Assembly: GCF_011683955.1 (NCBI RefSeq)
Contig: NZ_JAAQPI010000006.1
Span: 342,319 to 406,318 of the forward strand
Direction of reading: 5' to 3'
DNA from: Pseudomaricurvus alkylphenolicus
GTDB taxonomy: Bacteria; Pseudomonadota; Gammaproteobacteria; Pseudomonadales; Cellvibrionaceae
Length of the DNA stretch: 64,000 bases
The stretch's first letter is position 1. Every line of letters starts with the position of its first letter. Made by a program: the position numbers and the translations under genes. Under the pieces are notes generated by a model. The model was not told the origin of the DNA, did not search any database, and worked only from the letters and a program-made list of their open reading frames with translations. Below, one piece after another: positions 24,621 through 33,085 of the stretch.

Positions 24621-25082
24621 ATGGCAAGCATACAAGCCATCATCAACCATGCAGAGAACAATTGCAGAGCACATGGAGCTCGCCTGACGCAGAAGCGCAA
24701 ACGCGTATTAACAGGGTTACTGCAATCGGGTAAAGCCATGTCTGCTTACGAGCTGGCAGATTACTGCAAAGATGAATTTGGTGAAGCGCTCCCGCCCATG
24801 TCCGTGTATCGTATCCTCAGCTTCCTGGAAGAAGAGCATCTCATCCACAAGCTAAAGCTGATCAATAAATTCATCGCCTGCTCACACATCACTTGTACTC
24901 ACAAGCATGAGGTACCCCAGTTTCTGATCTGTGGAAACTGTCAACGGGTCAAAGAAATTGCAGTGGACAAAGCTGTCATCGACACCCTTGATCGACACAT
25001 CAAAGATGCCGACTTTCACCTGATGAGCCCCCAATTGGAACTCAGCTGTTTATGCCAACAATGCATGGACAAAGCCAGTTGA
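24621..25082 (+). CDS. zur: Zur/Fur-family repressor, copy 2
   Basis: 153 residues. Winged helix with RLTQKRKRVLTGLL and PMSVYRILSFLEEE. The metal half has HITCTHKHEVPQFLICGNCQ and the end is CLCQQC, giving the two Cys pairs of the structural zinc site. It resembles copy 1 (22971-23420) over its full length, so the locus carries two Zur-like proteins about 1.2 kb apart. Probably co-transcribed with zrgA. It converges on the DUF3299 gene with 4 bases between stops and no visible terminator. Confidence 0.87.
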   Translation: MASIQAIINHAENNCRAHGARLTQKRKRVLTGLLQSGKAMSAYELADYCKDEFGEALPPMSVYRILSFLEEEHLIHKLKLINKFIACSHITCTHKHEVPQFLICGNCQRVKEIAVDKAVIDTLDRHIKDADFHLMSPQLELSCLCQQCMDKAS

Positions 25083-25086
25083 AGCA

Positions 25087-25677
25087 CTACTCAGCATAGA
25101 CTTCGTAACTTTGCATCTCTATAGCGTAGGCCGCCGTCGCCATATCGTTTTCGATAAGTGACGTTTTTAGAATCCCCGAAATCCAAAAGGGATCAAACAG
25201 CGCATCAAGCTTTAACCCTTTCGGGTAATTCACGTAGATAACCTGATTTGGCGGTGGTGGCGGAACGTGAATACAGGCCCCGAAGAACGGCACCAGAAAG
25301 AAATCGGTGATCACCTGATCATCATTGAATTCCAGAGGGACAATATAGCCGGGAATCCGAACTGGCTGCCCATCCAATTCTGGCTTGATCCTGGTGGAAA
25401 CCAGAGCCTGCTGGTAGCGATCATTGGTTGCAGCCGAAATTGTGTTTTTAATTTGGCTGCTGATTTGATCCTCTGCGGAACCATCCTGAACCTCAGTGAT
25501 ATATTCAGGAGGGTTAAGCAGCGCGTCCAGATCTTCTTGTGGAATGAGGTCCGGCCATTCAATCGTTTTAAATTGAGCTGAAGCCTGGGCCACAACGCTC
25601 CCAGTGAAGCATAAGCCGATAAGGAACGGTAATAAAACGAAAAACTGTAACAGGGGCTTCGGACGCAAGTTTGTCAC
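25087..25677 (-). CDS. DUF3299 periplasmic protein (zinc importer accessory)
   Basis: 196 residues with a signal peptide (hydrophobic about 8-28, ending near VAQA). The DUF3299 signature FFGACIHVPPPPPNQVIYV is present, with GYIVPLEF before it. DUF3299 proteins lie beside Zrg-type ABC transporters in many gammaproteobacteria, and one is a component of the Vibrio Zrg system (I am not certain whether ZrgD or ZrgE). The conserved Cys-His may touch metal. It diverges from the ABC genes across a Zur-type palindrome. Confidence 0.82.
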   Translation of the reverse strand: MTNLRPKPLLQFFVLLPFLIGLCFTGSVVAQASAQFKTIEWPDLIPQEDLDALLNPPEYITEVQDGSAEDQISSQIKNTISAATNDRYQQALVSTRIKPELDGQPVRIPGYIVPLEFNDDQVITDFFLVPFFGACIHVPPPPPNQVIYVNYPKGLKLDALFDPFWISGILKTSLIENDMATAAYAIEMQSYEVYAE

Positions 25678-25701
25678 CGATGGGGCTGGACCTAAGGACT
25701 C

Positions 25702-25724
25702 AAAATGATACTATATATCATTTT
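25702..25724. promoter_or_regulatory. Zur-type operator between DUF3299 and the ABC genes
   Basis: A palindrome with 9-bp perfect arms AAAATGATA and TATCATTTT separated by 5 bases. It lies 24 bases upstream of the DUF3299 start on the minus strand and 44 bases upstream of the ATPase start on the plus strand, so one dimer pair could repress both. The half-site ATGATA differs from the ATGTTATA of the first box, so affinity may differ. Confidence 0.7.
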
Positions 25725-25768
25725 TCGATGGCAAATCATTTTTCAGGGGCTTTTACGCAGAAATCTCA

Positions 25769-26452
25769 ATGGCAATTCAACTCAAAGACGTCCACTTCTG
25801 TTATCCCGAGGCCCCGAACAAAACTGTGCTCTGCATCAAAAACTGGTCTGTACCCGAACAGGAACATGTGTTTATACACGGCCCCTCCGGTAGCGGGAAG
25901 TCGACCCTGCTCAATCTTCTCAGCGGTATGTTAAGAGCAACACAGGGAGAAGTATCCGTACTGGGCCAGCGCCTGGACCAGTTGAGCAACCGCCAGCGGG
26001 ATAAGTTCAGGGCAAATCACATTGGCTATATTTTCCAACAGTTTAACCTTATCCCTTATCTTAACCCTATCGACAATATTCGTCTCGCGAACCGGTTTTC
26101 GGGGGGTAAGACCATAGCCTCTGACGTCGACAACCGGATTGAGACCTTGCTGGCGACATTCAATATTCCGCCCTCCGAATGGCAAAAGCCGGTAGCCCGG
26201 CTGAGTATTGGACAACAACAACGCATCGCCATTACGCGTGCCATGATCAACAAGCCGGAACTTCTGATCGCTGACGAGCCAACCTCCTCACTGGATCCGG
26301 ATAACCGCGATAATTTTATGACGAAGCTTATGTCCCTCGCCAAGGAACACCGGATTACCCTGCTTTTTGTCAGCCACGATATGTCTTTGTCGCATTATTT
26401 TGATCGCATTGCGCCATTATCTGAAATTAACTCAGCGGGAGCTTCCCGCTAA
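25769..26452 (+). CDS. zrgB: ABC transporter ATPase, ZrgB-like
   Basis: 227 residues. Walker A GPSGSGKST at residues 38-46, signature LSIGQQQR near 150, Walker B LLIADEP followed by TSSLD, and H-loop VSHD. The sequence is of the LolD/MacB group that pairs with FtsX-type permeases. Context with ZrgA and DUF3299 suggests a zinc importer ATPase; LolD-like lipoprotein export is the alternative by sequence alone. It lies behind the Zur-type box, and the stop overlaps the permease start (TAATG). Confidence 0.85.
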   Translation: MAIQLKDVHFCYPEAPNKTVLCIKNWSVPEQEHVFIHGPSGSGKSTLLNLLSGMLRATQGEVSVLGQRLDQLSNRQRDKFRANHIGYIFQQFNLIPYLNPIDNIRLANRFSGGKTIASDVDNRIETLLATFNIPPSEWQKPVARLSIGQQQRIAITRAMINKPELLIADEPTSSLDPDNRDNFMTKLMSLAKEHRITLLFVSHDMSLSHYFDRIAPLSEINSAGASR

Positions 26453-27693
26453 TGTTTATCCGACTCGCCTCAAAAAGCCTGCTGAACCGCAAGGGCTCTG
26501 TACTGCTGACCCTGATGGCCATGAGTGTCAGCATTTTTGTTTTGTTGGGGGTCGAGCACATCAGGCACCAAACCAAGGACAGTTTTAACAGCACCGTTTC
26601 CGGTGTTGATCTTATCGTCGGCGCCAGAACCGGAAGCCTTAACCTCCTTCTCTATTCCGTTTTCCGCATTGGCTCTCCCACCAACAATATTGGCTGGGAG
26701 ACCTACCAAGCGGTGGCTTCGAACTCAAAGGTGGCATGGTCCGTGCCAATTGCCCTGGGTGACTCGCATAAGGGTTACCGGGTTATGGGCACCACCAGCG
26801 ACTACTTCAAGCACTTTCGCTACGGCCAAAAACGCCAGCTCGAATTCTCTGCCGGCCAGCAGTTCAGTGGTATTTTCGATGTCGTGCTCGGCTCGGAGGT
26901 CGCCAGAAAACTGGGCTATACCCTGGGAGATCCTCTGGTGTTGGCCCACGGTATCGCCAAAACCAGCTTTAGCCTCCATGACGATATGCCATTCAAGGTT
27001 GTGGGAATATTGGAAACCACAGGTACGCCCGTGGATCAAACCCTGCATGTCAGCCTGCAGGGCATTGAAGCCATACACCTCAACTGGCAACAAGGGGTTA
27101 AATTGCCCGGGCGCAGGGTTGACCGCGAACAGCTGAATCCGCAGGCACTGGAGCCCGAGAGTATCACCGCGTTTATGCTGGGCTTAAGCTCCAGAATGGC
27201 AACTTTTCGAGTGCAACGCGACATTAACAACTACGCCAGAGAGCCGCTTTCGGCTATCTTGCCGGGTGTCGCCCTGTCGGAGCTTTGGCAGATGATGGGG
27301 TTGCTGGAAAACACGCTGCGCCTTATCGCCGGCCTGATCCTGATCGCTGCCCTGCTGGGTTTGAGCGCGATGATGCTGGCCTCCATTCGAGAACGCGAGC
27401 ATGAAATCCATCTGCTCCGGGTAATTGGCGCACCGCCCTTGTACCTGTTTTTGCTTATTGAACTGGAAGCCATCCTGATTGCGCTTACCAGCATTATTTT
27501 AGGCTTGTCAGGTTTGTACATCTGTTTGCTCACCGCAGGTGATTTCCTGGCCTCCAGCTTTGGTTTGCATATAGGCACCAATATTTTCTCTGGCGACAAC
27601 ACCGTGTTTTTGCTGTTGATCATTGGCGCAACCATTATCGCGGCGATGATCCCTTCGTTCAGCGCTTACCGCAATGCCAAGGCCAGCCTGTGA
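26452..27693 (+). CDS. zrgC: ABC transporter permease (FtsX/MacB type), ZrgC-like
   Basis: 413 residues with the four-helix FtsX layout: one helix near 17-37, a large periplasmic domain to about 275, then three helices near 285-308, 330-358 and 385-405. The LLRVIGAPPLYLFLLI stretch is the coupling region of such permeases. It is co-translated with the ATPase. Direction of transport cannot be read from the sequence; import of zinc is inferred from the cluster. Confidence 0.83.
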   Translation: MFIRLASKSLLNRKGSVLLTLMAMSVSIFVLLGVEHIRHQTKDSFNSTVSGVDLIVGARTGSLNLLLYSVFRIGSPTNNIGWETYQAVASNSKVAWSVPIALGDSHKGYRVMGTTSDYFKHFRYGQKRQLEFSAGQQFSGIFDVVLGSEVARKLGYTLGDPLVLAHGIAKTSFSLHDDMPFKVVGILETTGTPVDQTLHVSLQGIEAIHLNWQQGVKLPGRRVDREQLNPQALEPESITAFMLGLSSRMATFRVQRDINNYAREPLSAILPGVALSELWQMMGLLENTLRLIAGLILIAALLGLSAMMLASIREREHEIHLLRVIGAPPLYLFLLIELEAILIALTSIILGLSGLYICLLTAGDFLASSFGLHIGTNIFSGDNTVFLLLIIGATIIAAMIPSFSAYRNAKASL

Positions 27694-27804
27694 AAAGCAC
27701 TATCTATCAACTCCGTCCCTTAGATCCCGAGACTATTGGACGATACACCAACCATAGCTTAGAGTGCTAACGCACCCAAAGACATATTTGCAGGATCCGT
27801 GATA

Positions 27805-28284
27805 ATGAAGAAAATTCCAGCTACCTATCTGGCCTTCGCCTTCTTGCTCCTGACGCAACAGGCCAGCGCCTGTGCCGGACACTTCTATGGCTTTGATCGG
27901 TCCAGCCTGCTGGACAGAAGCACATTGGCCGGGAGATCTTCTATTGAGCCGGTTTTCAAACTGAAACACCCGCCAATGACGAAAGTCGCCCCTGGCGAAG
28001 AACATGAAGTCGTTGTGGAATACAAGCGCCCCAAGCTCTCCGAAGGTGTGACCATAGCATTTACCAGCACCGGAGGTATTCAGCTGCAGGACAAGTCTCT
28101 GGTGCTGAAGGATTATGAGGGCGCTATCAAGGTCCGCTATACCCATAACCAGGGAAATTACAATTCCATCAACCTGAAAGTAACCGGCACTCATAACGGC
28201 GAGGTCGTCAACCGCTCGAGCGTGATTTACGTTCGCACGCAACGAGTCTCACCCACCGAAGGCACTCAGGTGAGCGCGCGCTAG
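27805..28284 (+). CDS. small secreted protein of the zinc cluster, function unknown
   Basis: 159 residues from ATG 27805 (AGGA 9 bases upstream; a GTG two codons earlier is poorer). Signal peptide ends near QASA^CAGH, leaving Cys and His at the very mature N-terminus (CAGHFYGFDRSS). The rest is beta-rich and Ig-like (KVAPGEEHEVVVEYKRP). It sits 111 bases after the permease on the same strand. A role as an extra zinc-import component is possible, but I do not recognise the family. The stop overlaps the convergent puuE stop. Confidence 0.65.
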   Translation: MKKIPATYLAFAFLLLTQQASACAGHFYGFDRSSLLDRSTLAGRSSIEPVFKLKHPPMTKVAPGEEHEVVVEYKRPKLSEGVTIAFTSTGGIQLQDKSLVLKDYEGAIKVRYTHNQGNYNSINLKVTGTHNGEVVNRSSVIYVRTQRVSPTEGTQVSAR

Positions 28285-29186
28285 GAAAATGGAAAGCGAT
28301 TGGCCCAGTGTTGAGCGATAGCCTCTCGTTTGGCGAACCACACAGCGTCGTGGCTTTTGGCATAGTGAATAAAACGCTTCAGGGCCGCCAGCCTGGCAGG
28401 ACGCCCCAGCAGTCGACAGTGAATGCCGATAGAAAGCATCTTGGGAGCAACCTCGCCCTCTTGGTATAAAACATCAAACGCGTCTTTCAGATAACTGAAA
28501 AACTGATCACCACTATTAAACCCCTGCGGGGTGGCGAATCGCATGTCATTGGTATCCAGCGTGTAAGGCACCATAAGCAAGGGTTTTGAATAGTGATTGT
28601 CCCAGTAGGGAAGGTCGTCAGCATAGCTGTCGGCACAATAGAGAAACCCACCCTCCTCCGCGACCAGGGCCAGAGTATTGGGGCTGGTTCTGCCCGTGTA
28701 CCACCCCAACGGCCGCTGCCCTGTCAGGCGGGTCTGGATATCGATGGCCTTTTGCATATGCTCGCGCTCGATATCAATCGGCACGTCCTGATAGCTGATC
28801 CAGCGGTAACCGTGTGAACAGATTTCCCAATCAGCCTCCAGCATTGCGTCTACGGCTGCGGGGTTTCTCTCCATGGCCATGGCCACCCCAAATACAGTGA
28901 CGGGTACCTGTTCACTGGTGAACAGCCGATGCAACCGCCAAAAGCCTGCCCGGCTGCCATATTCGTAGAGGGTTTCCATGCTTTGATGGCGGGCCTCGAA
29001 GGCCGCAGCACCCACGATTTCCGACAGGAACTGTTCAGAGGCCCGGTCACCATGGAGCACACAGTTTTCGCCGCCCTCTTCATAGTTGATGACAAACTGC
29101 AATGCGATTTTGGCGCCACCAGGCCAGGCCGCATGGGGTACATCGGCACCATAGCCAATAAGGTCTCTGGGATAAGGTTTATTCAT
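28281..29186 (-). CDS. puuE: allantoinase PuuE (polysaccharide-deacetylase family)
   Basis: 301 residues, the usual PuuE length. Motifs include YPRDLIGYGADVPHAAWPGGA at the start (in part), INYEEGGE, WEICSHGYRWISYQDV and GWYTGRTSPNT, all typical of the PuuE/urate catabolism subgroup of NodB-like enzymes. PuuE opens allantoin to allantoate without the metal used by classical allantoinase. No other purine-degradation gene is adjacent; xdhC at 46.7 kb is distant. It lies 18 bases after the HD-GYP gene on the same strand and may be co-transcribed. Related deacetylases cannot be fully excluded. Confidence 0.82.
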   Translation of the reverse strand: MNKPYPRDLIGYGADVPHAAWPGGAKIALQFVINYEEGGENCVLHGDRASEQFLSEIVGAAAFEARHQSMETLYEYGSRAGFWRLHRLFTSEQVPVTVFGVAMAMERNPAAVDAMLEADWEICSHGYRWISYQDVPIDIEREHMQKAIDIQTRLTGQRPLGWYTGRTSPNTLALVAEEGGFLYCADSYADDLPYWDNHYSKPLLMVPYTLDTNDMRFATPQGFNSGDQFFSYLKDAFDVLYQEGEVAPKMLSIGIHCRLLGRPARLAALKRFIHYAKSHDAVWFAKREAIAQHWANRFPFS

Positions 29187-29204
29187 AAAACGTCTACTCT
29201 ACTT

Positions 29205-31334
29205 CTATAACCAATTTGCAACGTCATCCACGTCCAATTGTTCGGGCATCAATACCTGCTTGGCGTAGTTCTCCCAAACACGCTTCTCGACAAATAAACG
29301 ATAGAGATCCGGATCTATGTGATCGCCCTTCTGCATATTGTTCAAAATCGAAAGAGCCTGGGAGATTTTCATCGGATCCTTGTAGGGGCGATCCTTTGCC
29401 GTCAACGCTTCAAAGATGTCGGCAATCGCCATCATGCGAGCCGGAATACTCATTTCATCGCGCGTTAGGCCTTTCGGAAATCCGCTGCCATCCATTTTCT
29501 CGTGATGTCCACCGGCATACTCCGGAACCCGGCGCAGCTTTTTCGGGAACGGCAGCGACTCCAGCATATCAATGGTCACCTGCATATGGTTGTTAATCAC
29601 CTGTCGCTCTTCGTGGGTCAGGGTGCCGCGTTCGATGCACAGGTTGTAGACTTCTTCCTCCGTCAGCATGGGGCGCTGATTGCCAAAGGCATCTTCGAAC
29701 GTCTGTGCAGCAATCTCTTTGACCCTGGCCTTTGATTCCTCAGCCATAAACTCTCCGCCCTTATTGGCGGTTTCAATAAAGGCCAGGTCCTGCTCAAGCT
29801 GGCTGATTACCGCACTGACATCTGCGCCATTGGCGGCGAGCAAAATCTGAGACTTCTTCGCTGCAAAACGGGTTGCAATGTCGTTGATGCGGTCCGTCAT
29901 TAGATGCAACTTGGTTGATTTATCCAGCACCGAATCGGGCGTCGACAATTTGCCGCAGTCATGCATCCAGGCAGCGACCCGCAACTCGTACCACTCATCA
30001 TCATTGAATCCAAAGTCCGCAAAGGTACCGGTATCCTGGCAGGCGGCGTCTGCGATCATCTCCGTCAGCAGAGGCACTCGCTGGCAGTGGCCGGAAGTAT
30101 GAGGCGACTTTGCGTCAATCGCCTGAGCAATACATTTGATAAAGGCATCCAGCAGCGACTTTAAGTCACGCACCAGCAAACGATTATTCAACGCAATGGC
30201 GGCGTAGGTTGCCAACCCCTTTACAATGGGGACGATTCGCGCATCAAAAGGGATGACCTTGTCAGAAAGAGGGTCGCGCGCATTCAGCAGCTGCAGCACA
30301 CCAATGACTTCATCGTCATGGTTCAGCAACGGCAGCGTCAGAAACGATTGCGAGCGGTAGCCCATCTTCTCGTCGAATGTTTTAGTACCGGAAAAGTCGA
30401 ATTTCGGCTCCGTGTAGGCATCGGCAATGTTGACCACTTTCTTGGTGATGGCGCTGTAGCTCGCCACATTGCGGAAATTATCTTCGCCGTCAATCTTTAA
30501 CATGATCGGTGGCAAATTGGCCTTCTCACCCGACGACCCCCCACGATAGATGTTCAGCGACTTATTGCGCATCAACGCAAAACTCAGGCTTGCATTCTCA
30601 TCCTCGTCCTCCTCAAGCAGATACAGGGTACCGGCATCGGCGTAAGTCATCGCCTGCGCTTCTTCGAGGATTCTTTCCAGCATGCGCTCCGTATTCGGCT
30701 CGGCACTCAGCTCGGTCAAGATCGCCTTTTGCTCTCCGGCGACCAGTTGCTTGCTCAGGGCCACTGACGCAAACCGACAGAGTATCTCCAGCGCGGTTAT
30801 GTGGTTTTTGTCAAACGCGGCAACCGCTGCCTGATCATCACGGGCGTTGATCAACTGAATAACCCCGACAACCGCACCCGTCTCAGCAATCAGCGGAATA
30901 GCCAGCACGGATTGAGTACGATAGTTGTGCTGTTCATCAAAATGCCTGGCACCGCTGAAGTCGTAGCCCTTTGCCTGATAGGCATCGTCAACACTGACCA
31001 CCTGGCGGGAAAAAACCGCATGGGCGGCAATGTGGTGATGGTCGACACGGCCATGCATATCCCAAAGCGGCAGAGGTTCGATATCGATCAGATTACCGCT
31101 GGTACCGCCCTGCCACATGCCAAGGGAGTCGTTACGCAGGATCGCAAACTCCAGAAGCTGCCCCTCCTCCCTGGCCCTCATCAGGTAGAGGGTGCCGCCA
31201 TCGGCGCCAGTCAGGCTCTGGGCCTCGGCCAGAATGGCTTCGCACAGTCGGGATACGTCCTGCTCGGCAAAGAGCTTTACAGCCCGCTCCAGGAGGCGGC
31301 GGTATAAATCTACATCAGTAGTGGCTTCAGGCAT
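29205..31334 (-). CDS. GAF-GAF-HD-GYP protein (c-di-GMP phosphodiesterase-type)
   Basis: 709 residues. Two GAF domains at about 20-190 and 205-385 (repeated SVLAIPL / SFLTLPL and GVIQLINARD / GVLQLLNARD). An HD-GYP domain follows at about 395-690: H458-D459 in WMHDCGK, then HHEKMDGSGFPKG, where the GYP is GFP (618-620). HD-GYP enzymes linearise c-di-GMP; the tandem GAFs may sense a small ligand. The catalytic HD and HHE residues are present, so activity is likely. No membrane segment. It could be a PuuE-linked regulator by co-transcription, but that is inference. Confidence 0.9.
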   Translation of the reverse strand: MPEATTDVDLYRRLLERAVKLFAEQDVSRLCEAILAEAQSLTGADGGTLYLMRAREEGQLLEFAILRNDSLGMWQGGTSGNLIDIEPLPLWDMHGRVDHHHIAAHAVFSRQVVSVDDAYQAKGYDFSGARHFDEQHNYRTQSVLAIPLIAETGAVVGVIQLINARDDQAAVAAFDKNHITALEILCRFASVALSKQLVAGEQKAILTELSAEPNTERMLERILEEAQAMTYADAGTLYLLEEDEDENASLSFALMRNKSLNIYRGGSSGEKANLPPIMLKIDGEDNFRNVASYSAITKKVVNIADAYTEPKFDFSGTKTFDEKMGYRSQSFLTLPLLNHDDEVIGVLQLLNARDPLSDKVIPFDARIVPIVKGLATYAAIALNNRLLVRDLKSLLDAFIKCIAQAIDAKSPHTSGHCQRVPLLTEMIADAACQDTGTFADFGFNDDEWYELRVAAWMHDCGKLSTPDSVLDKSTKLHLMTDRINDIATRFAAKKSQILLAANGADVSAVISQLEQDLAFIETANKGGEFMAEESKARVKEIAAQTFEDAFGNQRPMLTEEEVYNLCIERGTLTHEERQVINNHMQVTIDMLESLPFPKKLRRVPEYAGGHHEKMDGSGFPKGLTRDEMSIPARMMAIADIFEALTAKDRPYKDPMKISQALSILNNMQKGDHIDPDLYRLFVEKRVWENYAKQVLMPEQLDVDDVANWL

Positions 31335-31822
31335 TAGATTGGAACCTTAATCAAGAGCATCAATCCTTACTATATTAGTACCTTCTGCCTTAGTAATGCG
31401 ACCTTTCCAATGAGACGACCTAGAACCCAGAATTCGGCGAGATAGTGCCGGCAAGACTTGCCTCATCGCCACCACTGAATGGTTATCCTTGGCTATGATG
31501 CGCTGTCGAGAGAGTGAGTCCGTCAATTATCGACCAGAGCTTTGTTCATTAATTGGACAAGCATAAGATCTTCGATGTTATAACGTAACACTCACGGAGA
31601 AATCGATCAATCATCCGCTTTGCAGCGACAACCAAAAGTTACAGCCAAATAGAGAGCTCGAAGAGATACTCCCTATTAATGGCTGTTCGTTCAGCCCAGG
31701 CAAAAGCTGCGCGAGGTCTAACGTCATCGGGCTGACCAGGAGCTACACGCCGAGATCGCCTAAGGCTGGGAAGGTCTCGCCAGCAAGCGCAATATGACGG
31801 ATATCGTCAAAGTCAAAACAGC
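31335..31822. other. 488-base gene-free stretch with an orphan Zur box
   Basis: No intact gene is seen on either strand. Downstream of the Zur-like box at 31574 the plus strand holds only short frames. One runs unbroken for about 50 codons from 31605 without a good start; another ends in a Lys/Val-rich tail at about 31825. This could be the decayed remains of a Zur-controlled gene. I recognise no family. Confidence 0.5.
31574..31592. promoter_or_regulatory. orphan Zur-like box
   Basis: GATGTTATAACGTAACACT agrees with the Zur core (AATGTTATANTATAACATT) at 15 of 18 defined positions, better than chance for a random 19-mer. It is followed on the plus strand by GGAG at 31596-31599 but no durable reading frame. 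On the minus strand it lies about 240 bases upstream of the HD-GYP gene. Confidence 0.5.
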
Positions 31823-32761
31823 TTAATCATCAAAAAACAACTGGGCATCACTCAAATTCGCTTTCACCAGGGAACGAATCAATTCGACCAGCTGCCGATA
31901 AAAGCTTCTATTTGGTGAATTTTTCCTCCACGCCAATACATGGGTGCGATGCAGTTGTAGTTCTTCTATCTGACTGACACTCAATCCCTGCGGCTGATGG
32001 ATCTCGGAATGAATATAGAGCGACGGCAGAAAGGCCACCCCTACCCCCATCATGACCATCTGCCTGAGGGCATCCAGACTGGTACCTTCGTAATCACGGG
32101 CAATATTCGCACCCAGCTCTTCACACACGGCTTCTACCCGATGGTAACTGCTGTGCTGACTTTCTAACGTGAGTATGTTCTGCTCTCGCAGGTGCTCGGC
32201 CTTAATCTGCTTTAACTTACCCAACTGATGCCCTTCTGGAACAACCAGATGCAGAGGCTCATGGAATAATACCTCGGAGGTCAAACGCGAGGTACCAAAA
32301 GGCAGTGGTATCAACACAAGATCCAGCCGACCTTCCAACAGATCCAACTCAAGTGTTTTTGGCATATTTTCCCGGACATAAAGTTTGAGAGATGAGTAAG
32401 TCTGATGCAGCCCAGGGAGGATATGCGGTAGCAGATATGGTCCAACTGTCGGTGATACGCCGATACGGAATGTTCCTGAAGGCCCTTGATTGATTAACGC
32501 AGCTTGGTCCAAGAGGCCATGCATTTCCTCCATGACCTGACGGGCATTAGGGAGTAACTCACGGCCGGCTGGTGTTAACTCGGTGCCACTGCGACTGCGC
32601 TCCAGCAGGGTGAGTTGCAGGGCCTTTTCCAAACTGTAGATCTGTGCCGTTAATGTCGGCTGACTGATACCCAGGCGTTCGGCTGCACCGCGGAAAGTGC
32701 CGAATTCCGCCACGCAGACGAAGTACTTCAGCTGTTTAACCGTTGGCATTTTCTGGGCCAT
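31823..32761 (-). CDS. LysR-type regulator, OxyR-like
   Basis: 312 residues from ATG 32761, with GGA 9 bases upstream. A longer TTG-initiated frame would run through the palindromic operator and is rejected. HTH at about 10-70 (FGTFRGAAERLGISQPTLTAQI). The effector domain begins GVSPTVGPYLLPHILP, close to OxyR. The OxyR redox loop is altered: at the Cys199 region the sequence reads LTLESQHSSYHRVEAVC, so the reactive Cys is replaced and only the later Cys is kept. Peroxide sensing by the classic disulfide is therefore unlikely. Targets may include itself and the downstream stress/antiporter genes. Confidence 0.83.
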   Translation of the reverse strand: MAQKMPTVKQLKYFVCVAEFGTFRGAAERLGISQPTLTAQIYSLEKALQLTLLERSRSGTELTPAGRELLPNARQVMEEMHGLLDQAALINQGPSGTFRIGVSPTVGPYLLPHILPGLHQTYSSLKLYVRENMPKTLELDLLEGRLDLVLIPLPFGTSRLTSEVLFHEPLHLVVPEGHQLGKLKQIKAEHLREQNILTLESQHSSYHRVEAVCEELGANIARDYEGTSLDALRQMVMMGVGVAFLPSLYIHSEIHQPQGLSVSQIEELQLHRTHVLAWRKNSPNRSFYRQLVELIRSLVKANLSDAQLFFDD

Positions 32762-32800
32762 AGAGCCATGTCCGATTGAGAGGGTGCCGTGATCATATGC

Positions 32801-32821
32801 GTGATAGTAAAATACTATCAC
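32801..32821 (-). promoter_or_regulatory. LysR-type palindromic operator (ATAG-N7-CTAT)
   Basis: Perfect 9-bp arms GTGATAGTA and TACTATCAC flank AAA. The core ATAG-N7-CTAT (32804-32818) is the exact OxyR half-element. A further ATAG/CTAT cluster follows at 32830-32849 with non-standard spacing. It lies 40-60 bases upstream of the regulator start, consistent with autoregulation, and between it and the universal stress gene. Confidence 0.65.
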
Positions 32822-33085
32822 CAAAACTTATAGATTTCTATAGGGCTATCAGTCTTAAAGGCGCATAGTGGCCTATTATTTAGACTAGAACGCTTGAAGA
32901 GGTGATGAGAATGGTGCGCTGCCCATGGATACGCTTTCAGCGGCTCCTGATATGAAAGGTGGGTAGGAAAGGTAAAAATGAGCCCTCGGGTACGTGAGAG
33001 GCACCTAAGACTTAAATTCGGATGTTTATTTGGCTGCATAAATATTATCAAGAATCAATGTTGATACTTAATATCAGGACTAGCT

